A stretch of DNA of 34,047 nucleotides from an uncultured Pseudomonadota bacterium (lineage in GTDB: Bacteria > Pseudomonadota > Gammaproteobacteria > Burkholderiales > JALYOK01): assembly GCA_902826775.1 (NCBI GenBank), contig CADEHE010000009.1, positions 171,726-205,772 of the forward strand. Reading direction: 5' to 3'. Below are positions 17,580 through 24,925 of this stretch, piece by piece (position 1 is the first letter of the stretch; every line of letters starts with the position of its first letter). Under the pieces are notes generated by a model. It ran no database searches. It saw nothing but the letters and a program-made list of their open reading frames with translations, and was not told the origin of the DNA. Both the position numbers and the translations under genes were made by a program.

Positions 17580-18329
17580 TTACGGTAACCAGAAGGTCAG
17601 CGTTGCAATGACTAAGTCGTGATCGGCCAGCGCCGGCGTTCTGCTCGGCGCTTTGTGGTCCACGCCAATGACTTGCCAGCCGCGCTTCGTGATCGGCAAG
17701 CGCACACGGCCCTGCGCGTCAGTGGTGTAGCGTGTGATGTCTTCCTCCTTGCGCACCGTTTGGCCGTCGCCGATCTCGAGACCGGCGCCGCTCAGCGGCT
17801 TGCCTTCCCACAGCAGCTCGACCAGGATGTCCTTGGTGTCTTTTGCCCACGGATCAGACAGCGGTACGATCTCCAGCCGATGGCCGATCTTGCTCGGGCA
17901 GCCTGCTGCTTGCGCGGGCGGTAGCCAAGTCTTAGCGTACTTGAAACTGCCGAGGCTCTCGATCGCTTGCGGAACTTCTGTCTTGCGCGCATTGCGATAG
18001 TCGTCGTTGGGCAATTTTACCCACAGGCCGTTGTCGTAGCTTGCGCTGATTAGGCATTGCTGGCCTTTGAGCGCAAAGGTATGCTCGACCAAGCTTTCCT
18101 TGACCGCCGTCAGCATTGATTCAGTTTCCGCGTTGGGACGCCAGAGGTCCAAGCTCAGCAGCTTGAACTGATCAACGGGGTGCCAATCACCTGGATGGCC
18201 ATAGCGCATGGTCAGTTGACCTGATTTCGCCATGAGCACGATGTCGTGCGCCGAACTAAAGCCGGCCGTTGCACACAGCGCAAGAGCAAGCGCAGTGCGG
18301 CCGGTCATGCGAGAAAAAGCGATCTTCAT
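17580..18329 (-). CDS. DUF4198 periplasmic protein, probable nickel-uptake accessory
   Basis: A 249-residue exported protein: signal peptide TALALALCATAGFSSAHD, so the mature chain begins with a histidine next to an aspartate. The body has the DUF4198 look (VLMAKSGQLTMRYGHPGDWHPVDQFKL near the N-terminus; LLWEGKPLSGAGLEIGDGQ and a carboxypeptidase-regulatory-like TDAQGRVRLPITKRGWQVIGV near the C-terminus). DUF4198 proteins accompany nickel and cobalt transporters, for example NikK in Nik(K)MLNQO systems, and are thought to help metal delivery in the periplasm. ATG 18329 overlaps the stop of the upstream TonB-receptor gene by 4 bp, so the two are coupled. A terminator follows. Assigning nickel rests on the neighbours (nikR, hupE), not on the protein alone. 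Confidence 0.82.
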   Translation of the reverse strand: MKIAFSRMTGRTALALALCATAGFSSAHDIVLMAKSGQLTMRYGHPGDWHPVDQFKLLSLDLWRPNAETESMLTAVKESLVEHTFALKGQQCLISASYDNGLWVKLPNDDYRNARKTEVPQAIESLGSFKYAKTWLPPAQAAGCPSKIGHRLEIVPLSDPWAKDTKDILVELLWEGKPLSGAGLEIGDGQTVRKEEDITRYTTDAQGRVRLPITKRGWQVIGVDHKAPSRTPALADHDLVIATLTFWLP

Positions 18330-20479
18330 TTTGTCCCTCCCAAAGGAATCTGCACGCCAGCGGTGACGCGCAGCTTCGGCTTGACACTGGTGCCGAACAA
18401 GCCGCCGCCAAAATCGAACACCAGCTCTTCGGCTTGTTTGTCGTATCCGACCAAGCTCAGAAACGCGCGCGCCCCATGCCAGCCGGCATTTTGATAGGTC
18501 AGTTGCGCGGTGTAACGATTAAAACTCTTGGTGCGCACCGAATCGTCGCTGGTAATCGACTGCGGCCCGATCCAAGAATTGGCGAGCGACCATTCCAAGC
18601 GATGTGCACCGAAGTCGGAGATCCCGATCAAGCCGAGCGTGGAGGTTCGCTCGGGCACGTTGGGAATATGGTCCGCGCTGGCACTCACCGGATTCTTGAT
18701 GCGTGCCTTGACGTGGCTGTGATTGGCGTACAGACGCAGCTTGCCGGCGATCAGCGTGCTCGCCTCGAGATCGAACCCATCGCGATCGGTCTTCTTGAAA
18801 TCTTGGAAGACGCCGACGGCATTGCGGTCGGCTTCGCGATCTTGGCGCGTGTTCCAGAGGGAGGCGCGCCACGAACTGGTGCCGCTGACGGTGCTTCCTT
18901 GCACGCCGAGTTCGTAGCTTTTTAAGCTGGATATCGATAGATCGCTCGTGTTGCTGCCGCCCGCATTAGCGAAGAAATCGGCGAATGGGTAAGGGCTCTT
19001 CAGCCCGCGCGCCGCATTGGCAAAGACTTCGCCGCGGTATGTCGGCGTCTCGTAGATCGTCACTGCTGCCCCGAGCTTCGGACTGAATTGGCTTAGCGTT
19101 TTCGAAACGCTAGTGGACAGACCTGCGCCGGTGACAGCGGAAAAACTTGCGTCATCCGAATGTAAATCTACGTCGTAAGCGAGCCGGTCGTAGCGCGCGC
19201 CGAGCGTGAGTTTGAGGCGTTTGACGGGCTGCACCTGGTACTGCGCAAGCAGCGCTTGCGTGAACGTGTGCACACTGCGATCGGTATCGACCAGTCCCGT
19301 TGGTCGCTGATCACCGTCGGTCTGAAAACGCCGCGCGTCGATATCTTCATCGTTGAGCTGTAAGCCGACCACGAGCTGCGAGGGCCGGCCGGCAGTGGCG
19401 AATGAGACCGTCTTGCGCACGTCCGCGCCGATTTGGTGCAACCGATCGCGCTCTTGATTGAGAGGCACGCTGGCGCCGATCGGAGTGGAGAGGTCAAAGT
19501 TGGTCCAGCGCTTGCGGATGTCGTTGGCGAAATACAAGCTGGCGCTCCAGCCGCTGGCGGCGCCGGAAGCGCCTTGCGGGTCGCTCGAGCGGTAGTTGAA
19601 GACCAAATTTTGCTGCGTCTTTGCGTCGCCGATGCCTTTTGATAGGGCGTCGCGCTTTCCAATTTCGCCGGAGCGCACCTTGTCGGCGTCGATCCAGCCG
19701 GGTGCCTCGGCGTCGGCGTCATACGCTTGCACGCGAAAAGAGGCGATCCCATGCGTGAGCGGCAACTCGTAGCGCGCAAACAAATTGAGCCGCTCGAGAT
19801 CGCTCTGGTCGGTGTAGCCCTCTCCTTTGGTGCCGTCGAACGCGATCAACACACTGCCGGGACCGATCTCCCGGTTGAGCACCGGCAACACTCGCGCGCG
19901 CCCAAATTGATCGAGCGTGAACTTTACGCTGGATGGTGCGCTTGCGTCGGTGTACAACTGCACGGAACCACCCACCGCGTGGTTGCCCGCGAACACACTG
20001 AACGGACCGCGCACGATCTCGGCGCGCGAGACGAGCTCAGGAATGAGTTGCGCCAAATCCATGTAGCCATTGGTATGTTGCGAGCCAGTGACATTGAGCG
20101 GCATGCCGTCAAGGAACACCGCCAAGTTGCGACCATGACTTTCGTCGAAACCGCGTACGCTGATCCCGTATGCGACTAAGCCTTGACCGTATTCCAAGAT
20201 GTTGATGCCGCCCACCCCCCGGAACAAGTCGCCATAGGTGTTCACGGTTTTGCGATCAATTTCGGTCTTGTTGATCACCGTGACGGAGGCGGGCGATGCG
20301 GCAACGTCATCTGTAACTTGCGTTGATGGAGGGTTGACGCGGGTACCAAGAACCTCGAGGGGAGTGAGTTGAAATACCTCGGTCGCCGCCGGCTCGTCGG
20401 CGTGTGCCGGCGCAGTGACGCCCGCCCAGGCCAGCGCAAACGCCAGCGGTGTTGCGCACAATCCAAGCCCTCTCTTCAT
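18326..20479 (-). CDS. TonB-dependent outer-membrane receptor 1 (probable nickel/metallophore)
   Basis: A 717-residue TonB-dependent receptor. The signal peptide ends around VTAPAHADE; a TonB-box-like TPLEVLGT follows, then a plug domain (ASVTVINKTEIDRKTVNTYGDL, VRGPFSVFAGNHAVGGSVQLYT) and a long C-terminal beta-barrel. The chain ends in VQIPLGGTK and therefore lacks the terminal aromatic residue common in barrel proteins. AGGGGGAG precedes ATG 20479. Its stop overlaps the DUF4198 gene by 4 bp, so they form one transcript. A palindrome covering a promoter 46-86 bp upstream looks like a NikR operator. The ligand is inferred from context: nickel, either free, in a chelate or on a metallophore. 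Receptor 2 in this locus is clearly a different lineage, so this is not a recent duplication. Confidence 0.9.
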   Translation of the reverse strand: MKRGLGLCATPLAFALAWAGVTAPAHADEPAATEVFQLTPLEVLGTRVNPPSTQVTDDVAASPASVTVINKTEIDRKTVNTYGDLFRGVGGINILEYGQGLVAYGISVRGFDESHGRNLAVFLDGMPLNVTGSQHTNGYMDLAQLIPELVSRAEIVRGPFSVFAGNHAVGGSVQLYTDASAPSSVKFTLDQFGRARVLPVLNREIGPGSVLIAFDGTKGEGYTDQSDLERLNLFARYELPLTHGIASFRVQAYDADAEAPGWIDADKVRSGEIGKRDALSKGIGDAKTQQNLVFNYRSSDPQGASGAASGWSASLYFANDIRKRWTNFDLSTPIGASVPLNQERDRLHQIGADVRKTVSFATAGRPSQLVVGLQLNDEDIDARRFQTDGDQRPTGLVDTDRSVHTFTQALLAQYQVQPVKRLKLTLGARYDRLAYDVDLHSDDASFSAVTGAGLSTSVSKTLSQFSPKLGAAVTIYETPTYRGEVFANAARGLKSPYPFADFFANAGGSNTSDLSISSLKSYELGVQGSTVSGTSSWRASLWNTRQDREADRNAVGVFQDFKKTDRDGFDLEASTLIAGKLRLYANHSHVKARIKNPVSASADHIPNVPERTSTLGLIGISDFGAHRLEWSLANSWIGPQSITSDDSVRTKSFNRYTAQLTYQNAGWHGARAFLSLVGYDKQAEELVFDFGGGLFGTSVKPKLRVTAGVQIPLGGTK

Positions 20480-20524
20480 CTCCCCCTCCGTGGTTCAAAC
20501 ATGGAAGCGGAAGTGTAGCAAGAT

Positions 20525-20565
20525 GTAAGACGAAAATATATTTCGTCTTACGTTTTTTTCGTCAA
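20525..20565 (-). promoter_or_regulatory. promoter with overlapping palindromic operator (candidate NikR site) for receptor 1
   Basis: A perfect inverted repeat GTAAGACGAAA-N5-TTTCGTCTTAC occupies 20525-20551. Read with 7-bp arms it is GTAAGAC-N13-GTCTTAC, the same 27-bp geometry as the palindrome beside nikR. On the minus strand TTGACG (20565-20560) and TATATT (20540-20535) form a sigma70-like pair with a somewhat long 19-bp spacer, and the palindrome covers the -10 box, so binding would block transcription of the receptor gene. The run of T next to it on the plus strand mimics a terminator, but no plus-strand gene precedes it. Confidence 0.65.
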
Positions 20566-20576
20566 CGCAAAGATAG

Positions 20577-21005
20577 TTAGCGGCGAACCAAGTGCGCGCT
20601 GCTCATGCATTGGTCGTACAACTGCGCTTGCCACTGCTGCGGATCGGGCTTCTGGTTGGGGTTGTCACGGCGCCACTCACTCATCTGGTCGAAGCCACTC
20701 AATGTGGACCGCTCGATGAACTCACGCTCGGCGGGGGTATTGTCATCGTCCAAAATGAACAACTTAGACCCGTCCATGTCGTGCTCGATCAGCTCGGCCA
20801 CAACCTGCAAGCTTACAGGAACGATCTGTCGCGCGGCCCCTCGCAGATTTTGCTGTGCGCCAAGGAATGCGTTGCGCTGCCACTGCTCGCAATATTCATG
20901 CTTCGTCGCGGTTGCAATCCAGTCTTCGGCCGCCGGCGCAGCTTGCGCTGCTGCGAGCATGGACATTGCTACTGCTAGACGGAAATAGGGCTGCGATTTG
21001 CTCAT
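20577..21005 (-). CDS. small exported protein of unknown function inside the nickel locus
   Basis: I do not recognise this 142-residue protein. It has a clear signal peptide (FRLAVAMSMLAAAQAAPAAED) and a mature part of about 115 residues that is predicted mostly helical, acidic in its middle (EHDMDGSKLFILDDDNTPAERE), with two cysteines (in EYCEQW and DQCMSS), one near each end, that could pair. The pattern is that of a periplasmic helical protein. GAGGAG lies eight bases before ATG 21005; the open frame extends to 21140, but the added residues run towards the mobile repeat and are not convincing. It is transcribed toward receptor 1, with 97 bp between stop and receptor start. It could serve metal binding or be unrelated; there is no histidine cluster to support a direct nickel role. 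Confidence 0.7.
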   Translation of the reverse strand: MSKSQPYFRLAVAMSMLAAAQAAPAAEDWIATATKHEYCEQWQRNAFLGAQQNLRGAARQIVPVSLQVVAELIEHDMDGSKLFILDDDNTPAEREFIERSTLSGFDQMSEWRRDNPNQKPDPQQWQAQLYDQCMSSAHLVRR

Positions 21006-21122
21006 GGTTCGGTCTCCTCGAGGTTGGGTAACAGAGGTGCTGCTACCTCTTATACGGAGCCGCAAGAGCGCCGGATGCATGTCGTATGTTGTCGCTCCCA
21101 CGCGGACAAAAGGTGTTCCCCC

Positions 21123-21228
21123 TAGTGTGGTGTCCCACAAACAACTTGCTGAATTCCAGAGGCTTCAAATGGCGCATGGAAGATGCAATACGTGCGGCTA
21201 CGTCGGTAATTCGTCGGACACCACACTA
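21123..21228. mobile_element. MITE-like repeat, copy B (106 bp, inverted relative to copy A)
   Basis: Same 106-bp length as copy A and in the opposite orientation. The ends read TAGTGTGGTGTCCC and GGACACCACACTA, again within CTAG on both sides. The most conserved internal part matches copy A base for base over the GCGCCATTTGAAGCCTCTGG and AATTCAGCAA regions. The two copies bracket about 7 kb carrying the OmpA, lactonase-like, hupE, DUF4198 and receptor 1 genes. Confidence 0.8.
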
Positions 21229-21266
21229 GCATCGACGCAAGGAAGCTCAGTTGCCGCTAGCGCGTC

Positions 21267-21316
21267 TGTCCCAAAACCTACGTTCCGGTGATGGGCTTTA
21301 CACTAATTTTGGGACA
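21267..21316. repeat. 50-bp unit with perfect 10-bp inverted ends
   Basis: TGTCCCAAAA at 21267-21276 is matched exactly by TTTTGGGACA at 21307-21316, with 30 bases between. It lies 38 bp from MITE copy B but has different ends. It could be a transposon end remnant, a tiny nonautonomous element, or simply a hairpin; no second copy is in the window. Confidence 0.5.
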
Positions 21317-21352
21317 AACTCTTGTGCAGAAACGACGATGTCACGCAGCAGG

Positions 21353-21391
21353 AAAAAGCGCGAGCGCCAAACGGGACGTAAAGCACTCGCG
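21353..21391 (-). terminator. rho-independent terminator after receptor gene 2
   Basis: On the minus strand CGCGAGTGC pairs with GCGCTCGCG (nine pairs, one G-U) around a 15-base loop and is followed by CTTTTTCC. It begins 12 bp after the receptor stop. Confidence 0.75.
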
Positions 21392-21403
21392 AGATGCACC
21401 CGC

Positions 21404-23446
21404 TTAGAAGAATCCCGTGAGTGATAGACGCGCCCCGCGCCGCTCGATCGGATGGAAATGAATGTCTGCCACCGGTGCCGCTTCGCCCGCTAGTTGCGAT
21501 TCGTAGAAGTAGTCGACGTTGCTGGCTTCTTTGTCGAACAAATTGAACACGTCGAGGCTGATCTGGAACTGCTTGTTGATCTTGTAGCCTGCGCGCAAAT
21601 TGACCAACGTGGTCGAATCCGATTGCACGCTGTTGTCTTCGATTAACGGCCGCGGGCCGAAATGGCGCACGTTGATATTGCCGAACCAGGGACCGAGATT
21701 ATCGACAGTCACACCAGCGGTGATGACGCGATTCGGCGCGCCGGGGATGCGGTCGCCGGCCGGGTCAGTGTCGGTGAAACGCGCGCGCGTGAAGTTGACG
21801 TCCACATCGAAAAATAGCCACGGCTTGGCGATGTAGTGGTTGCTCCATTCGATGCCGGTGCGTTTGGAGGGGCGGTTGGCTTCCGTGGTGCCGGCGTCGC
21901 CGACGAATAGCAGTTCGGAGTCTTGCTTCAGTTGCCATAGCGCGAGCGAGCTTTGTAGCCCAGGCAGTGCCTCAGTGCGCAAACCCAATTCGTAGCCCTT
22001 GGTGCGCACCAATGGATTTACTTTGTCGGCTGGATCGCCGGTGACCGGATCAACGGTGATCGTGGTGCCGCGCGCGTCATTCGAGTGCAGGCCGTAGCCG
22101 ACGTTGACGAAATACTCGGTTTTCTTCCACGGCCCGAAGATTAGGCTTAGCTTGGGCGATGCTTTACTGTCGGTTTCGCTGCCGGAGTTCACGTCGATAT
22201 TGCTGTTAACTTTAAAGCGGAAGTGGTCGTAGCGCAGACCGGCGATGGAGCGGAACTTGTCGTTCCAGCGAGTAGTGTTCTCGATGAAAATGCCGGCGGA
22301 AGTCTCTTTGACATCATCCAGGCGCACGGTAGAAAGGCGCTGGCGTGCGCGCGTGGCAAACAGGCCGACGCCGTCGATGTCGTCGTGACGCAAGCTCAAG
22401 CCGATTTTGTTGCTTACCTCGCGCTTGTTCCACTGCGTTAACCAGGTGTGCGCAGCATTGACGCCGAAGACGTTGCGGCGATCTTGCTGTTCGAACTGGT
22501 CGCCGTTCACCGGATCAGCGGCAAAGTACGTGAAGTTGGAGAACAAATTCATCTTGTACTTGATCCAGAACGCACTCACATCGGTGAGCCCGTTGCCGCC
22601 GCTGCGATGCCAGTCCGTCGAAAGACTGAAGCGTGAAGTCTTGCCGCCATCGGTCGTGTCAAGCGAACCGAAGCGATCGATCAGGCCGGAATCGACTGCG
22701 CGTTTGGCCACTTGATCGGTCGAGTCCCAATCGGCATCGTAGGCCATCAGTGTCACGCCGAAGCGGTTGTCTTCCGCGCCGCGCGAGTAACGCAGCATGC
22801 CGTTCAAGCGCTGCAGGTCGTCCGGATGTTTCCATGGACCGTCGTTGTGCATATATTCGAGCGCGTAAAGCAGATTGCCGCCGCCGACTTCGGGCGAGCC
22901 CGCCAGTAACCCCCGCCGATAGCCGAACGAGCCCAATGTGCCGGAGGCAATATTAGTGGGCAATCGGTCGGCGAGTTGAATGCGCACCGCGCCCGCGGAA
23001 GCGAAGTCGCCTTCCTCGGCGTAGTAGGGACCTTTTTTGTAGTCGATGCGAGCGATCAATTCAGGGATTAAAAAGTTCAGATCGAGGTAGCCTTGTCCGT
23101 GCCCGTGCGTGGGCATATTGATCGGCATGCCGCCCACCCAAGCGGCCAGGTCGGTGCCATGGTCCAAGTTGTAGCCGCGCAAATAGTACTGGTTGGCTTT
23201 GCCCTCGCCGCTGTGCTGGGTAATGATTAAGCCAGGGACAAATTCCATTACTTCCGCCGGACGCAGTACCGGACGATTTTCGATCAAGGTTTGCGTGACG
23301 ACGCCTTGGCTGGCGGCGTCGCTGGTGCCGACGGCGTTTTGGTAGGTGCCGATGACTTCGGTGTCGCGCAGCTGGCGCACGTCGTCCTGGCTGATGGCGA
23401 CGCTGCTGAGCAGACTGCCCAGCACAGCAATGCTAAGCGGTTTCAT
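21404..23446 (-). CDS. TonB-dependent outer-membrane receptor 2 (probable nickel/metallophore)
   Basis: A 680-residue receptor starting at ATG 23446 with AGGAGG seven bases ahead; the frame extends to 23569 but the extra residues are not signal-like. Signal peptide MKPLSIAVLGSLLSSVAISQ, TonB-box-like DTEVIGT, a plug domain (RPVLRPAEVMEFVPGLIITQ, then NQYYLRGYNLDHGTDLAAWV) and a barrel that ends in the aromatic SLTGFF. The plug contains MPTHGHGQGYLDLNF, a His-rich patch facing the ligand side that would suit a transition metal. The gene is divergent from nikR and shares a 135-bp regulatory region with it, containing a 27-bp palindrome 60 bp upstream of this start. That makes it a likely NikR-controlled nickel receptor. 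It is apparently monocistronic, closed by its own terminator. Confidence 0.9.
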   Translation of the reverse strand: MKPLSIAVLGSLLSSVAISQDDVRQLRDTEVIGTYQNAVGTSDAASQGVVTQTLIENRPVLRPAEVMEFVPGLIITQHSGEGKANQYYLRGYNLDHGTDLAAWVGGMPINMPTHGHGQGYLDLNFLIPELIARIDYKKGPYYAEEGDFASAGAVRIQLADRLPTNIASGTLGSFGYRRGLLAGSPEVGGGNLLYALEYMHNDGPWKHPDDLQRLNGMLRYSRGAEDNRFGVTLMAYDADWDSTDQVAKRAVDSGLIDRFGSLDTTDGGKTSRFSLSTDWHRSGGNGLTDVSAFWIKYKMNLFSNFTYFAADPVNGDQFEQQDRRNVFGVNAAHTWLTQWNKREVSNKIGLSLRHDDIDGVGLFATRARQRLSTVRLDDVKETSAGIFIENTTRWNDKFRSIAGLRYDHFRFKVNSNIDVNSGSETDSKASPKLSLIFGPWKKTEYFVNVGYGLHSNDARGTTITVDPVTGDPADKVNPLVRTKGYELGLRTEALPGLQSSLALWQLKQDSELLFVGDAGTTEANRPSKRTGIEWSNHYIAKPWLFFDVDVNFTRARFTDTDPAGDRIPGAPNRVITAGVTVDNLGPWFGNINVRHFGPRPLIEDNSVQSDSTTLVNLRAGYKINKQFQISLDVFNLFDKEASNVDYFYESQLAGEAAPVADIHFHPIERRGARLSLTGFF

Positions 23447-23505
23447 GCATCTTCCTCCTGATTCTTGGTTGCTCTTACGCATCGGGTGGTGAAATGGATG
23501 CGCAG

Positions 23506-23532
23506 GTATGATGACTGGGAAATTTATCATAC
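23506..23532. promoter_or_regulatory. candidate NikR operator between nikR and receptor 2
   Basis: Perfect palindrome GTATGAT-N13-ATCATAC. Its arms match the E. coli nik operator (GTATGA ... TCATAC), but the spacer is one base shorter (15 instead of 16 between the 6-bp arms). It lies 60 bp from the receptor start and 50 bp from the nikR start. For nikR, TTATCA (23524-23529) and GATAAT (23547-23552) with 17-bp spacing form a plausible promoter whose -35 box is inside the operator, so nikR is probably autoregulated. Confidence 0.8.
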
Positions 23533-23581
23533 TTTGCGAGCTGGCCGATAATATGCGTGGCGCACCCATGGGAGGCCAGCG

Positions 23582-24031
23582 ATGCAGCGAGTGACGATTT
23601 CTCTTGACGATGATTTAGCCGCGCAGTTCGATACCTTGATGGCGCGCGAACGCTACGAAAACCGCTCGGAAGCCGTGCGCGATTTGATTCGGCGCGCACT
23701 AGAGGAAAACCGGCTTGAGCGCGAGGAAGCGCGCCACTGCGTGGCGAGCCTGACCTACATTTTTAACCACCACGAGCGTGAGTTGGCCAGCCGCCTGACC
23801 GAGGCGCAGCATCGGCATCACGACCTGGCGCTCTCAACCATGCATGTGCATTTGGATCACGACAATTGCTTAGAGACGATCGTGTTGCGTGGGCCGACGC
23901 GCCAGGTGCGCGAGTTCGCCGCCAGCATCGTGGCTGAGCGTGGCGTGCGCCACGGCAAGCTCAATTTGGTGCCGGTCGAGTTGCGCGGATATCGGCACGT
24001 CGGGCACGTGCACGCCCAGCCAAAGACCTAG
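23582..24031 (+). CDS. nikR: nickel-responsive regulator NikR
   Basis: A 149-residue ribbon-helix-helix repressor with a C-terminal ACT-like nickel domain. The DNA-binding ribbon is MQRVTISLDDDLAAQFD and the helix pair follows through NRSEAVRDLIRRAL. The four nickel ligands of E. coli NikR (H76, H87, H89, C95) align with His77, His88, His90 and Cys96 here, with the same spacing, in MHVHLDHDNC. It should bind its operator when nickel is plentiful and shut down uptake genes. GGGAGG stands seven bases before ATG 23582. It is divergent from receptor gene 2, with the candidate operator between them; a similar site stands before receptor gene 1. The predicted ribbon residues T5 and S7 differ little from E. 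coli, which fits the conserved GTATGA-like arms. Confidence 0.96.
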   Translation: MQRVTISLDDDLAAQFDTLMARERYENRSEAVRDLIRRALEENRLEREEARHCVASLTYIFNHHERELASRLTEAQHRHHDLALSTMHVHLDHDNCLETIVLRGPTRQVREFAASIVAERGVRHGKLNLVPVELRGYRHVGHVHAQPKT

Positions 24032-24173
24032 GCGCCGTTGCGTGCGACGGAGCTCGCCTGCATTTGAAATGTTTTTTGTATGTAAAACAATCTCTTAGGA
24101 GACTAAGTTCGACTTCAAAAAGCACCGGAAGTATGTAACAATGCGGGTGACTAAGCATTAAGTGGTGACCCAC

Positions 24174-24743
24174 ATGGTAGACCGTGACGGCTATCGCCCA
24201 AACGTCGGCATCGTGTTGGTGAACCCGAGGAACGAGGTGTTCTGGGGCAAGCGCATCCACGAACATTCTTGGCAGTTTCCTCAGGGCGGCATCAAGGCGG
24301 GTGAAACACCCGAGCAGGCTATGTATCGCGAGCTCGGGGAAGAGGTTGGTTTGCTGCCAGCTCACGTGCGCATCCTCGGCCGGACGCGCTCGTGGCTGAA
24401 GTATGACGTGCCGGACCAATGGATACGCCGTGACTTTCGCGGCAACTATCGCGGCCAGAAGCAAATCTGGTTTTTGCTGCGCCTTACAGGGCGCGACAGC
24501 GACGTTAGTTTGCGCGCGAGCACACATCCAGAATTTGACGCATGGCGCTGGAGCGAGTATTGGGTGCCGCTGGATTCGGTCATCGAGTTCAAGCGTGAGG
24601 TCTATCGCGCCGCCCTGGAAGAACTGCATACGTTTTTGCTGCGTGATCATTCGCGCCGCACGCCGCGGCGTAGGCACCGCGTTCCAGTACCGCCGGTTGA
24701 GATCACCTCTATAGATTTGCGCGCGCCCAGCATTGAGGGTTGA
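24174..24743 (+). CDS. rppH: RNA pyrophosphohydrolase (Nudix)
   Basis: Removes pyrophosphate from the 5' end of triphosphorylated mRNAs and so starts RNase E-dependent decay. The Nudix box is complete: [23 protein letters not shown], with WQFPQGG just before it and the YDVPDQW and GQKQIWFLL motifs typical of RppH/NudH. The 189-residue length fits betaproteobacterial RppH, whose N-terminus [13 protein letters not shown] identifies ATG 24174; a GTG 12 bases upstream is also open. The basic tail ([14 protein letters not shown]) is a normal variable extension. In related genomes rppH is next to proS; here about 18 kb of accessory genes separate them. Confidence 0.96.
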   Translation: MVDRDGYRPNVGIVLVNPRNEVFWGKRIHEHSWQFPQGGIKAGETPEQAMYRELGEEVGLLPAHVRILGRTRSWLKYDVPDQWIRRDFRGNYRGQKQIWFLLRLTGRDSDVSLRASTHPEFDAWRWSEYWVPLDSVIEFKREVYRAALEELHTFLLRDHSRRTPRRRHRVPVPPVEITSIDLRAPSIEG

Positions 24744-24778
24744 CGCGGCGGCACGCAGTCTTTAAACTCAATTTACGG

Positions 24779-24793
24779 TTAGACTTGGTCTAA
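24779..24793. promoter_or_regulatory. short palindrome upstream of the rubrerythrin gene, possible operator
   Basis: TTAGAC-N3-GTCTAA, a perfect 6-bp inverted repeat in the 182-bp region between rppH and the rubrerythrin gene, about 130 bp before the latter. It could be a binding site for a redox or iron regulator, but I cannot assign one. The rest of the interval shows no gene. Confidence 0.35.
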
Positions 24794-24925
24794 AGGCAAT
24801 CCAGGCAGTCCAATGCCAGCAGGCCGCCACCTGATAGTCGGGTGGTCACAACCGCGCTTTGGAACTTCTCAGCGAGTTGTTCGCTTAGCAGCATCACTGG
24901 TATTTACCCACGAGGAGCTATTGCA

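Larger units (their letters stand above)
21006..21403. other. 398-bp gene-free interval with repeats and a terminator
   Basis: No convincing gene. The interval holds MITE-like copy B (21123-21228), a separate 50-bp inverted-repeat unit (21267-21316) and the terminator of receptor gene 2 (21353-21391). The promoter of the small exported protein should lie at about 21006-21122, but I could not pick a clear -35/-10 pair. Confidence 0.7.

Noticed and set aside
20525..20560. Hairpin plus T-run on the plus strand read as a rho-independent terminator.
   Set aside because: No plus-strand gene ends nearby. On the minus strand the T-run is on the wrong side for the gene ending at 20577. Geometry and promoter overlap fit an operator better.
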